Below the pieces are notes generated by a model. The model did not search any database and was not told the DNA's origin. It saw only the letters and a list, made by a program, of their open reading frames with translations. Shown piece after piece: positions 44,273 to 52,263 of a stretch of 57,611 nucleotides of DNA. Both the position numbers and the translations under genes were made by a program. The first letter of the stretch is position 1; every line of letters starts with the position of its first letter. This DNA is from Bacillota bacterium (GTDB lineage: Bacteria; Bacillota; UBA4882; UBA8346). The DNA lies in contig JAEVYU010000076.1 of assembly GCA_023392595.1 (NCBI GenBank), positions 1 through 57,611 on the forward strand. Reading direction: 5' to 3'.

Positions 44273-44278
44273 TATAAT
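44273..44278 (+). promoter_or_regulatory. Candidate -10 box of the phoPR-like genes
   Basis: A perfect TATAAT lies 31 bp before the response-regulator start; the -35 match (TGTCCA, 44250-44255) is weak, as for activated promoters. Two direct copies of ATGAGTCTANAT at 44125-44136 and 44146-44157 further upstream may bind a regulator. Confidence 0.35.
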
Positions 44279-44308
44279 AAACCTAAATTGACAAGGGAGG
44301 CTTTGCAA

Positions 44309-45004
44309 ATGCCTGGAACAATTGCCATTATTGAAGATGAACCAAATATTGTGGAACTGGTAAAATATAATTTGGATCGCGAAGGCTACCGCACGATTTC
44401 CGCCGGAACCGGCCGAAAAGGTTTGGAACTGGTTCAGCAGGAGTTGCCGGACTTGGTTATTTTGGATCTGATGTTGCCCGAACTTGACGGCTTGTCGGTG
44501 TGCAAACAATTACGGGCTGATGCGCAAACCAAATCGATCCCGATCATTATTCTTACCGCTAAAAGTGAAGAGGCAGACCGGGTTCTGGGACTGGAGATGG
44601 GTGCGGACGATTATGTTACAAAACCCTTTTCACCTCGGGAATTGGCGGCGAGAGTACGCGCCGTGTTGCGAAGGACCGGAAATGCCGAGGAAGATGAACC
44701 GGCAATCATCGAGATCGGCGGGATCCGTATGGACCTCCGGCAGCATTTGGTGAAGGTTAAAGGTGGAGAAGTCGAACTCACACCCAAGGAGTTTGATTTC
44801 CTTAAATTGTTGTTGTTAAATCCCGGCCGGGCCTTTACCCGGGAATTTTTATTGGAACATTTGTGGGGCTATGAATATTTCGGGGATACCCGGACCGTTG
44901 ATGTGCATGTACGGCGTCTGCGACAAAAAATCGAGGACAACCCGGCTGATCCCATATACCTGGAGACGGTCCGCGGAGTCGGCTACCGTTTTCGAGGTGA
45001 ATGA
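44309..45004 (+). CDS. phoP: OmpR/PhoB-family response regulator
   Basis: The 231-residue product has a receiver domain with acidic pocket EDEPN and phosphoacceptor Asp53 (VILDLMLPE), and Lys in ADDYVTKPFSPREL. A winged-helix DNA-binding domain follows (TVDVHVRRLRQKI). ATG 44309 is chosen for GGGAGGC upstream. The stop overlaps the kinase start (ATGA). The phosphate-responsive name is by resemblance only. Confidence 0.9.
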   Translation: MPGTIAIIEDEPNIVELVKYNLDREGYRTISAGTGRKGLELVQQELPDLVILDLMLPELDGLSVCKQLRADAQTKSIPIIILTAKSEEADRVLGLEMGADDYVTKPFSPRELAARVRAVLRRTGNAEEDEPAIIEIGGIRMDLRQHLVKVKGGEVELTPKEFDFLKLLLLNPGRAFTREFLLEHLWGYEYFGDTRTVDVHVRRLRQKIEDNPADPIYLETVRGVGYRFRGE

Positions 45005-46380
45005 GAATGAAACCAATCGCTTGGCAATTGGGAGGATTGCTCCTCCTTCTTTTTTTGCCGTTTTTATTGGCGGGTTTTCTCTGGCATAATATTTATTTTC
45101 CTCTTTTTTCCCTGGTTTGGTTCATCATTATCGGGGGATTGATTTTCCGTTGGTTAAGTAACCCCTTGAAAGAGCTTTACGATTTCATGGTTAATTTTCA
45201 GATGGGGATTCCCATCCGCAACCGGTTGACCCGCCGGAACGATTACTATGGCAAACTAGCCAAAGGTCTTGAGAAGATTGATCGTACCCATACCAGTCAT
45301 CTCAGTACTTTGCATGGGAGGATGGAAGAAATTCAAGCCATCTTGGCCAGTATGTCCGAAGGGGTTGTCGCTACCGACATTACCGGCCGGATTAGCTTGA
45401 TCAATCCTGCAGCCACCGAACTTTTCAATCTCAACCCCGGAGAAGGAGTCGGCGAGTTTCCTTACAAGGTATTTCCGGATTCGGAATTGGCCGATATATT
45501 TCATCAGGTCTATGTGAAAGGCTATCCGCAAGAAATCGAGATTACGTGGCCCGGAATCTTGGAACGCGAACTCAAAGTGCGTTTAGCTCCCATCCGGGAT
45601 GATGTGAACGAAGAAATCCGCGGAGTGGTCGCGGTAATTGGTGACTTTACCAAGCTTCGGCAACTGGAAACCATGCGTAAGGATTTTGTGGCCAATGTAT
45701 CCCATGAGTTAAAAACGCCGTTGACCTCGATTAAAGGGTTTATTGAGACTTTGTTGGATGGCGCCGTGTCCCAACGCGAAACGGCGAGGAAGTTTCTCAC
45801 CATTATTTATCAGGAGGCCGAGAGGCTCAATAATATTATTCATGATTTATTGGATTTGTCGAAATTAGAATCGGGCAAAACCGAATTACGGAAGACCGCC
45901 ATTCATTTAGATGAATTACTTGCTGAAATCATCCTTTCTGTTGAAAACAGGCTGAAAGAGAAGAATCTGGAATTAAAGAAAGAGCTTCAGGCAACGCTAA
46001 TTTTGGGGGATGAGGATTTACTCCGGGAAGTGATTCTCAATTTACTGGATAATGCCATTAAATACACCCCGGAAGGTGGCAGCATTTTGATCGGTAGTCA
46101 TGAAACCACCGAGGGAATTGTTTTTTATATTAAAGATACCGGATTTGGGGTACCCAAAGAAAGCCTGCCCCGGATTTTTGAGCGCTTTTACAGGGTTGAC
46201 AAGGGACGCTCCAGGGCAATGGGCGGCACAGGACTGGGACTGGCGATTGTGAAGCATATTATTGAAAGACATGGAGGGAAGGTCTCGGTTATTAGTGAAT
46301 TAGGAAAGGGTAGTCAATTTTCATTCGTCATCCCGATGACGAATGAAGAAGAAGACGGCGCGAAAGATGAGACTGAATAA
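45001..46380 (+). CDS. phoR: PhoR-like sensor histidine kinase
   Basis: The 459-residue product has two closely spaced N-terminal membrane helices with almost no external loop, then a PAS domain (about 105-200), HisKA with SHELKTPLTSIKG (His235) and an HATPase domain with NLLDNAIKYTPEGG and GGTGLGLAIVKHIIERHGG. The lack of an outer sensor domain implies sensing inside the membrane or cytoplasm. It overlaps both neighbours, which indicates one transcript. Confidence 0.88.
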   Translation: MRMKPIAWQLGGLLLLLFLPFLLAGFLWHNIYFPLFSLVWFIIIGGLIFRWLSNPLKELYDFMVNFQMGIPIRNRLTRRNDYYGKLAKGLEKIDRTHTSHLSTLHGRMEEIQAILASMSEGVVATDITGRISLINPAATELFNLNPGEGVGEFPYKVFPDSELADIFHQVYVKGYPQEIEITWPGILERELKVRLAPIRDDVNEEIRGVVAVIGDFTKLRQLETMRKDFVANVSHELKTPLTSIKGFIETLLDGAVSQRETARKFLTIIYQEAERLNNIIHDLLDLSKLESGKTELRKTAIHLDELLAEIILSVENRLKEKNLELKKELQATLILGDEDLLREVILNLLDNAIKYTPEGGSILIGSHETTEGIVFYIKDTGFGVPKESLPRIFERFYRVDKGRSRAMGGTGLGLAIVKHIIERHGGKVSVISELGKGSQFSFVIPMTNEEEDGAKDETE

Positions 46381-47098
46381 ATTCTTAGCGGAAGCCGGCA
46401 TCTCATCAAGGCGGCAAGCGGATCACCTGATCCAGGAAGGCCGGGTCCTGGTGAATCAGCAAGTGGTAAGGGAAATGGGGCTCCAAATCGATCCCCAAAA
46501 AGATCAAGTCATCGTGGACGGGCGCTTGGCGGTTGCGCTTCAACAATGGGATTATTTGATTTTAAATAAACCTCCCGGCTTTTTAACAACAGTCAGCGAT
46601 CCCTTTGCCCGTCCGACGGTGATGGATTTGTTACCGCCAGGAAATACCCGGTTGTATCCGGTCGGCAGACTTGACCTGGATACTTCCGGGTTATTGTTTT
46701 TTACCAATGATGGCGAAATGGCTTTAGCCCTCACTCATCCCAGACATCTGGTGTCAAAGACCTATTTGGTTAAAGTTCGCGGTGTGCCGGGGGAGGGAAA
46801 ACTGCAAAATTTGGCTTCCGGCGTATGGTTGGAAGATGGTTTAACCGCGCCTGCAAAAGTTGCATTAGAAGGTATGGAAAATGGGAATGCTATCATCAGA
46901 ATTATTATCCGTGAAGGGCGAAAACGGCAAATTAAAAGGATGATGCTTCACATCGACCATCCGGTACTGAGCCTACACCGGATCGCGGTCGGTCCATTGC
47001 ATCTTGGGGATTTAAAACCCGGGAAATGCCGGCGCCCAACCGAAGTTGAGTTAACTGAGCTTAACAAGTTAAAGCTGCAGGTAAAGGAAAGTTCTTAG
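46367..47098 (+). CDS. rluB: RsuA/RluB-family rRNA pseudouridine synthase
   Basis: The 243-residue product begins with an S4 RNA-binding domain (LNKFLAEAGISSRRQADHLI) and has the catalytic motif GRLDLDTSGLL (Asp103). It isomerises a uridine in ribosomal RNA. ATG 46367 is preferred over 46343 since homologues start MRLNKFLA; the start lies within the end of the kinase gene. RluB is the usual partner of this size in Firmicutes. Confidence 0.9.
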   Translation: MRLNKFLAEAGISSRRQADHLIQEGRVLVNQQVVREMGLQIDPQKDQVIVDGRLAVALQQWDYLILNKPPGFLTTVSDPFARPTVMDLLPPGNTRLYPVGRLDLDTSGLLFFTNDGEMALALTHPRHLVSKTYLVKVRGVPGEGKLQNLASGVWLEDGLTAPAKVALEGMENGNAIIRIIIREGRKRQIKRMMLHIDHPVLSLHRIAVGPLHLGDLKPGKCRRPTEVELTELNKLKLQVKESS

Positions 47099-47122
47099 TT
47101 TCGAAAGAGAAGGGAAAAGCGA

Positions 47123-47518
47123 TTGAAAGCTAAAATTCGTTTTGACTTTAAGGCGGAGCCTGCCTCCTCCCGGAGATTTTTTTGGCAACAAACAGACATC
47201 CGGCAGCAAGCCAAGGAAATTAGGGCTAAAAATGTTTCGCTTCTACAAAATTTACCGTTTCAAGGTTTAATGGTTGAAAAACTCGATCAGGAACTCGAAG
47301 TTTACGTTATCCCGGACGATCAAGATCAGGAAATTGCCTATGCGCCTGTGGAGATGGTGGTAGAAGCGGACTCAATCGCGGATTTAATGCCGCTGACCTT
47401 AAGGGAAGAGTTCCGGAAAATCAAAGTCCTGGAACCGGGGGCCTGTACACTCTCCAGTACGGATGTGGAACGGTTTTTATTCCGCGTGAGCGAAGAATTC
47501 CGTTCTGAAGTTGAATAA
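47123..47518 (+). CDS. Conserved-looking protein of unknown function
   Basis: The 131-residue product is not recognised. It has a basic N-terminal third, then an acidic, strand-rich middle (QELEVYVIPDDQDQEIAYAP) and VEMVVEADSIADLMPLTL. No signal peptide or membrane helix is seen. TTG 47123 has AAGGGAAAAG upstream. It lies between the pseudouridine synthase and the MreB/Mbl gene on the same strand. Confidence 0.6.
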   Translation: MKAKIRFDFKAEPASSRRFFWQQTDIRQQAKEIRAKNVSLLQNLPFQGLMVEKLDQELEVYVIPDDQDQEIAYAPVEMVVEADSIADLMPLTLREEFRKIKVLEPGACTLSSTDVERFLFRVSEEFRSEVE

Positions 47519-47584
47519 GGAGTTTTTTTAAAAGGGAAGAGTAATCTTTATCGCAAATGTATTGTCTAGAAAGTTGGAGTGAAG

Positions 47585-48628
47585 ATGGCAGTTAAGTTTA
47601 TTACCCGTCATTTTGTAAAAGATTTGGGAATCGATCTCGGTACGGCCAATAGCTTAGTTTATGAGCGCAATAAAGGCATCATATTGAAGGAACCTTCGGT
47701 AGTGGCAATCCGTAAAACTACCAAAGAAGTCCTGGCTGTCGGCAGCGGAGCCAGGCAGATGATTGGCCGCACTCCGGGTGATATTATCGCGATTCGCCCT
47801 TTAAGGGATGGTGTGATCGCTGACTTTGACATTACCCGGGAAATGATCAAATATTTCATTCGAAAAGCCTGCCACGGGAAGGTATTTATCAAACCCAGGG
47901 CCGTGGTGAGCATACCTTCCGGGACAACTGAAGTCCAAAGAAGGGCCGTTATTGAGGCCACCATTAACGCCGGGGCCCGCGAAGTTTTTTTAATTGAAGA
48001 ACCTGTGGCTGCAGCTATCGGCGCAGGATTGCCGGTGCATGAGGCTACGGGAAACATGGTGATCGATGTAGGCGGAGGCACTACCGATATAGCCGTGATT
48101 TCTCTCGGGGGTATTGTTACCGGCCAATCGATTCCGGTCGGCGGGGATACGATGGACGAAGCGATAGCCCGGAGTATCCGGCGCAATTATAACTTGATGA
48201 TTGGGGAAAGAACCGCTGAAGATATTAAAATCTATTTAGGCTCGGCTTATCCTTTGGCGCAGGAAATCAAGTATGAAGTCCGGGGCAGGGACCAGGTAAC
48301 CGGCTTGCCGAAAGTCATCCAAATCAGTTCGGAAGAAATTCGGAATGCGCTCAAGGACCCTCTTAACGCTATTCTTAACGTAGTCCGGCAGATCATTGAA
48401 AAGACTCCGCCCGAATTAGTGGCGGATATTATGTTTAAAGACATCGTGATGACCGGGGGCGGTTCTTTATTAAAAGGCTTTGACCAGTTGCTTAGTAAAG
48501 AATTGGGAATGTCGGTCAGAGTGGCCGAGGACCCTTTGAGCAGCGTTGTGGTGGGTACGGGTAAGACTTTGGAACAGCTCCGTTTGCTTTCCCGGGTTCT
48601 GGTGGCGGCCAAAAAGGCAACTTCGTAA
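47585..48628 (+). CDS. mbl: MreB/Mbl-family actin-like cell-shape protein
   Basis: The 347-residue bacterial actin has LGIDLGTANSLVY (phosphate 1), DVGGGTTDIAVISLGGIV (phosphate 2) and MTGGGSLLKGFDQLLSKE (adenosine region). It polymerises at the membrane to guide wall synthesis. ATG 47585 is chosen for GGAGTG upstream. mreC and mreD do not follow, so this is probably the Mbl-type paralogue rather than the mreBCD copy. Confidence 0.92.
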   Translation: MAVKFITRHFVKDLGIDLGTANSLVYERNKGIILKEPSVVAIRKTTKEVLAVGSGARQMIGRTPGDIIAIRPLRDGVIADFDITREMIKYFIRKACHGKVFIKPRAVVSIPSGTTEVQRRAVIEATINAGAREVFLIEEPVAAAIGAGLPVHEATGNMVIDVGGGTTDIAVISLGGIVTGQSIPVGGDTMDEAIARSIRRNYNLMIGERTAEDIKIYLGSAYPLAQEIKYEVRGRDQVTGLPKVIQISSEEIRNALKDPLNAILNVVRQIIEKTPPELVADIMFKDIVMTGGGSLLKGFDQLLSKELGMSVRVAEDPLSSVVVGTGKTLEQLRLLSRVLVAAKKATS

Positions 48629-48722
48629 TCGGAACCGCGACACTAAATTAAGATAATTCAATTTTAAGCCGAGATTAAATTTTATGGTTGTTATGGAAAC
48701 CGAGAGGTGATGGCTATTTTGA

Positions 48723-48759
48723 AAACACCGGGCTCGCACTTGCGCAGCGGTGTTTTTTT
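48723..48759 (+). terminator. Terminator after mbl
   Basis: AAACACCG (48723-48730) pairs with CGGTGTTT (48748-48755) and is followed by a T run. It separates mbl from the DUF881 genes. Confidence 0.8.
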
Positions 48760-48889
48760 ATGGAAACCGGCGGTAAAAAAATCAAGGAGAATTGAAAAGG
48801 AATTTCCCCTTTCTTGGTGAATAATTCATTCTTGGTATTAAAACAGGAGTGGTCGAAAGTAGAGTGTTATAAAGAAGGGAAGTTTTCGT

Positions 48890-49582
48890 TTGGTAAGGAT
48901 TAAAAGTTGGCACGTGGGTATTGGTGTTGTATCGATGGTCCTCGGGTTATTGTTTGTCTTCCAACTTCGTACCGAATGGAAAATTCGCGCCGTTCTGCCT
49001 ACGCGTCAAGTGAATGAATTGGCTAAAATTTTCAGTAACCAAAAGCTTCAATTGGAAAAATATCAAAGTGAAAATGAATATTTGCGAAAACAATTGAAAG
49101 ATTATGATCGGGATCGTGAAATCGTGCGGCTCCGAATGGCTTCGGGGTTGGTACCTCTTAGGGGAAAGGGAATTATCATTACACTGAGTGATTCTGATAA
49201 AAAACTAAAAAGCTATGAGGATCCGGTCTTTTATATTGTGCATTATGATCAATTGGAACTTCTTGTCAATGAGCTTTGGGCGGCGGGAGCCGAGGCGGTT
49301 TCGATAAACAATTATCGTATCGGCAATACCACGGGTTTCAGTTGTGCGGGAACCACTATCTTGGTGGATACGAAAAGAATCGCTCCTCCTTTTGAAATTT
49401 CCGCTATCGGTGATCCCAAAAATTTAAAGAACGCATTGATGATGCCGGGCGGCTTTGTGGAACAACAAATTCTCTCCTTTAATCTGAGGTTTTCGATAGA
49501 AACCACCGATGAAATCGAAATTCCGGCCTACAAGGGAAGTATTTCTTTTGATTACGCCGAACCGGTAGAGGAGGAGAAATAG
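48890..49582 (+). CDS. DUF881 membrane-anchored coiled-coil protein, copy 1
   Basis: The 230-residue product has one N-terminal membrane helix (VGIGVVSMVLGLLFVFQL), a short coiled coil (KLQLEKYQSENEYLRKQL), and the DUF881 fold with TGFSCAGTTILVDTKRIAPP. Such proteins are found with Sbp near division genes in Firmicutes. The TTG start at 48890 follows GAAGGGAAG. It is 73% identical to the copy at 50143 (168 of 230 residues by hand count). Confidence 0.85.
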   Translation: MVRIKSWHVGIGVVSMVLGLLFVFQLRTEWKIRAVLPTRQVNELAKIFSNQKLQLEKYQSENEYLRKQLKDYDRDREIVRLRMASGLVPLRGKGIIITLSDSDKKLKSYEDPVFYIVHYDQLELLVNELWAAGAEAVSINNYRIGNTTGFSCAGTTILVDTKRIAPPFEISAIGDPKNLKNALMMPGGFVEQQILSFNLRFSIETTDEIEIPAYKGSISFDYAEPVEEEK

Positions 49583-49583
49583 T

Positions 49584-49970
49584 TTGTATATCCCGATTAT
49601 TGGTGCTTTAATAGGAATTTTGCTGGGAGTTGTTTTACCTTATGATATTCCGATTAATTTTGTAAAGTATACGGCGATTGCGATTTTAGCCGCTTTAGAC
49701 GCTATTTTCGGCGGCATTCGCGCCCAACTCGGCCAGAAATTTGTTTTTTTTAAATTTATCAGCAGCTTTTTCACCAATACCGCCATGGCGGCATTGCTTG
49801 CTTACCTCGGCGACATCTTGGGGATCGATATTTATCTGGGTGCGGTTGTGGTATTCAGTATCCGGATTTTCCAAAATTTATCGTTGATCCGTGAGGAAAT
49901 CTTCGACCGGGTCTTGTGGTGGCGTACCAATGGCCATAGCAAGGATAAGGATGTTCAGCTGGAGAAGTAA
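49584..49970 (+). CDS. sbp: Small basic protein (Sbp, DUF1290), copy 1
   Basis: The 128-residue membrane protein has three hydrophobic segments (GALIGILLGVVLPYDIP, TAIAILAALDAIFGG, FTNTAMAALLAYLGDILG) and the long LGAVVVFSIRIFQNLSLIREE helix. Role unknown; it is usually next to DUF881. TTG 49584 lies one base after the upstream stop, with the GAGGAGG of the upstream gene's end as ribosome site. Confidence 0.88.
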   Translation: MYIPIIGALIGILLGVVLPYDIPINFVKYTAIAILAALDAIFGGIRAQLGQKFVFFKFISSFFTNTAMAALLAYLGDILGIDIYLGAVVVFSIRIFQNLSLIREEIFDRVLWWRTNGHSKDKDVQLEK

Positions 49971-50046
49971 AATGGTTAACGGTAAGCGTAGCCTTTTCGA
50001 ATAATAAAACAAGTGCGACAGGGGTCGTTACGAAGCCTTAATTTTT

Positions 50047-50071
50047 AAACACTGTGAAACCAGTGTTTTTT
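50047..50071 (+). terminator. Terminator between the two DUF881-Sbp pairs
   Basis: AAACACTG (50047-50054) pairs with CAGTGTTT (50061-50068), with T run. It makes each pair its own transcription unit. Confidence 0.75.
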
Positions 50072-50142
50072 ATTTTGGGTTAATAAAGGAATAATAAATA
50101 TAATATGGAATATTTAAACAATTATACAAAGGGGAGTTATCC

Positions 50143-50835
50143 ATGCCTAAAATAAGAAGTTGGCAAATGGGAATCGGCCTCGTTTCCATGATATTAGGCA
50201 TAATGCTGGTTTTCCAGTTGCGAACGGAATGGAATATCAATGCCCTCTTACCAACGCGTCAAATCAATGAATTGGCAAAAATGTATGTAAGTCAAAAAAT
50301 GCAATTGGAAAAATACGAACAGGAGAATAGCTATCTCCGCAAACAACTTAAAAATTATGACCGGGACCAGGAAGTTGTCAGACTAAGAATGGTAACCGGC
50401 TCAATTCCGGTGAGGGGAAAAGGTGTTTTTATTACTTTAAATGATTCTGATAAAAAGTTGAAAGATTATGAGGACCCCATTTTTTATATTGTTCACTATT
50501 ACCAATTGGAATTGTTAGTGAATGAACTTTGGAATGCCGGCGCCGAAGGGATTATGATTAATAATAACCGGATTATTAATTCCTCCGGATTTAGTTGTGC
50601 GGGGACTACAATTTTGATTGACACCAAAAGGATAGCTCCTCCGTTTGAAATCTTCGCCATTGGGGATCCCAACAGTTTAAGAAAAAGCTTAACAATATCG
50701 GGTGGTTATGTTGAGCGGGAAATTCTAGCCTTTAATTTAAAATTTTCGATAGAAATCACCGATGAAATTGAAATTCCGGCTTACAAAGGAAGTGTTTCTT
50801 TTGATTACGCCAAACCGGTAGAGGAGGAAAAATAG
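50143..50835 (+). CDS. DUF881 membrane-anchored coiled-coil protein, copy 2
   Basis: Same length (230) and architecture as copy 1: one membrane helix, coiled coil, DUF881 domain. ATG 50143 follows AAAGGGGAG, unlike the TTG of copy 1. Substitutions are spread but concentrated in the coiled coil and the 170-200 region. Different start strength may set different expression. An AT-rich stretch with TATAATATGG at 50100 could hold its own promoter. Confidence 0.85.
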   Translation: MPKIRSWQMGIGLVSMILGIMLVFQLRTEWNINALLPTRQINELAKMYVSQKMQLEKYEQENSYLRKQLKNYDRDQEVVRLRMVTGSIPVRGKGVFITLNDSDKKLKDYEDPIFYIVHYYQLELLVNELWNAGAEGIMINNNRIINSSGFSCAGTTILIDTKRIAPPFEIFAIGDPNSLRKSLTISGGYVEREILAFNLKFSIEITDEIEIPAYKGSVSFDYAKPVEEEK

Positions 50836-50836
50836 T

Positions 50837-51223
50837 TTGTATATCCCGATCATTGGTGCTATAATAGGAATTTTGCTGGGAGTTGTTTTACCTTATGATA
50901 TTCCGATTAATTTTGTAAAATATACAGCGATAGCGATTTTGGCTGCTTTGGATGCCATTTTTGGCGGCATTCGCGCTCAACTGGGTCAAAAGTTCATTTT
51001 TTTCAAGTTTATCAGCAGTTTTTTTACCAATACCGCGATGGCGGCGCTCCTTGCCTATCTCGGCGACATCCTGGGCATTGACATTTATTTGGGTGCGGTA
51101 GTCGTATTTAGTATCAGGATTTTTCAAAATTTATCGCTGATTCGTGAAGAAATAGGCGGCCGGATCCTATGGTGGAACAATAATGGCCAGGTGAGAGAAA
51201 AGAATGTTCGGTTGGAGAAGTAG
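50837..51223 (+). CDS. sbp: Small basic protein (Sbp, DUF1290), copy 2
   Basis: The 128-residue product is identical to copy 1 at 104 of the first 106 residues (changes only at 9 and 54), while the last 22 differ at many positions. TTG start, one base after the DUF881 stop. It converges on the PP-loop gene on the other strand, 12 bp apart. Confidence 0.88.
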   Translation: MYIPIIGAIIGILLGVVLPYDIPINFVKYTAIAILAALDAIFGGIRAQLGQKFIFFKFISSFFTNTAMAALLAYLGDILGIDIYLGAVVVFSIRIFQNLSLIREEIGGRILWWNNNGQVREKNVRLEK

Positions 51224-51235
51224 TATGCTTTACCT

Positions 51236-52234
51236 TTACACTTTGTACACAAAGTACTGAAGCATTTCCGGACGGGACATGGGTTTAACCCATAGCTCAT
51301 GTCTTTGAGTCCCAGCGATGCCGACTTTGACTTCGACGCCTTCCGGTACTTTGCCATATCCTCCGGTCATTGCAGCGGCTAAATGGATAGACTCTTCCTC
51401 CGGTGGCCCGATATACAGGGTTACCGGCCCGGGATAATCCATGAGTTCCAATATTAAGTTTTCCGGAGCGGCTGCTCTTTTGATGGCTTCATTTTCAACC
51501 TGATTTTTTCCGATGATGATTTTAACTTTCGGGCTTAGGCGTAAATGCCTTCCCAAACGAAGCAAATGGATGGAATCCATGAATAGTTTGGGGTCGTGTT
51601 CCAATAAATCTTTGACTTTTAAGCTGTATTCCTCATTGGTGAGTAAGCAACCCCCGCCTGGTGAAGGATAATCGGTTATGCCGTAATGGGATGCCAAAGC
51701 TATTTGTCTGCTGCGTCCCCGGCCTTTAATATCCAATAATTTAGCTCGGTTAATCCATCCGTTCATTTCCGGTAGTGTTTCCCGGAGCAGCTTCGCCGAA
51801 AGCGGACGTACAATGAGATCTTTTAATCCGGCATCTCTGGCTGTAATATCCAGAGCATCGAGTCTTTGTGAGTTGGGGCGTTGATCGAAGACCTCTCCGG
51901 TAATTAAAAAAGAAGCTCCGATTTCCTGCATTTTTTGAGCCGCAGTTTTAAAGGTGTAAATCCGGCAATCCAGGCAGGGATTCATCCGTTTGCCATATCC
52001 ATGCCCGGGATGTTCGATTATTTGTAAATAATCTGCGCCACAGATATGATAATGGAGTTTAATCTGCAGTTGTTTGGCGGCGCTGGCGGCATTTCCGGCC
52101 CCGTTTTGGTCCGGCGACTGTAAAAACGGGATGATGAAGTTGATGGCTTCAACTTCAACTCCTGCTTCCTGAGCTACTTTGACGGCCAGTATACTGTCAA
52201 GCCCGCCGGAAAGTAAAGCCAATGCTTTCATCAT
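51236..52234 (-). CDS. PP-loop ATPase, MnmA/ThiI-like, cysteine-depleted paralogue
   Basis: The 332-residue product has the PP-loop LSGGLDSILAVKV, typical of ATP pyrophosphatases that activate RNA or small molecules for sulfur transfer, and a C-terminal domain that may be the RNA-binding NFACT-R/DUF814 type. NPCLDCRI is kept (Cys87, Cys90) and GGCLLT (Cys196). Compared with its neighbour it lost the CRC and GGC cysteines near 37-46, Cys146 and Cys191 (now Ser). ATG 52234 or 52231 both follow AGGGGGAAAT. It is 29 bp downstream of the paralogue and likely cotranscribed. Confidence 0.75.
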   Translation of the reverse strand: MMKALALLSGGLDSILAVKVAQEAGVEVEAINFIIPFLQSPDQNGAGNAASAAKQLQIKLHYHICGADYLQIIEHPGHGYGKRMNPCLDCRIYTFKTAAQKMQEIGASFLITGEVFDQRPNSQRLDALDITARDAGLKDLIVRPLSAKLLRETLPEMNGWINRAKLLDIKGRGRSRQIALASHYGITDYPSPGGGCLLTNEEYSLKVKDLLEHDPKLFMDSIHLLRLGRHLRLSPKVKIIIGKNQVENEAIKRAAAPENLILELMDYPGPVTLYIGPPEEESIHLAAAMTGGYGKVPEGVEVKVGIAGTQRHELWVKPMSRPEMLQYFVYKV

Positions 52235-52263
52235 TTCCCCCTAAAGACAAACCGACTTGGTTT

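Larger units (their letters stand above)
48890..51223 (+). repeat. Tandem duplication of the DUF881-Sbp gene pair
   Basis: Two units of the same order and sizes (693 + 387 bp) lie head to tail with 172 bp between. Divergence is uneven: the junction of DUF881 end and Sbp start is nearly identical at the DNA level, including an identical run of about 58 bp beginning near 49608 and 50861. Confidence 0.9.

Noticed and set aside
47659..48186. 175-residue minus-strand frame inside mbl
   Set aside because: Antisense shadow of the MreB/Mbl gene with low-complexity composition.
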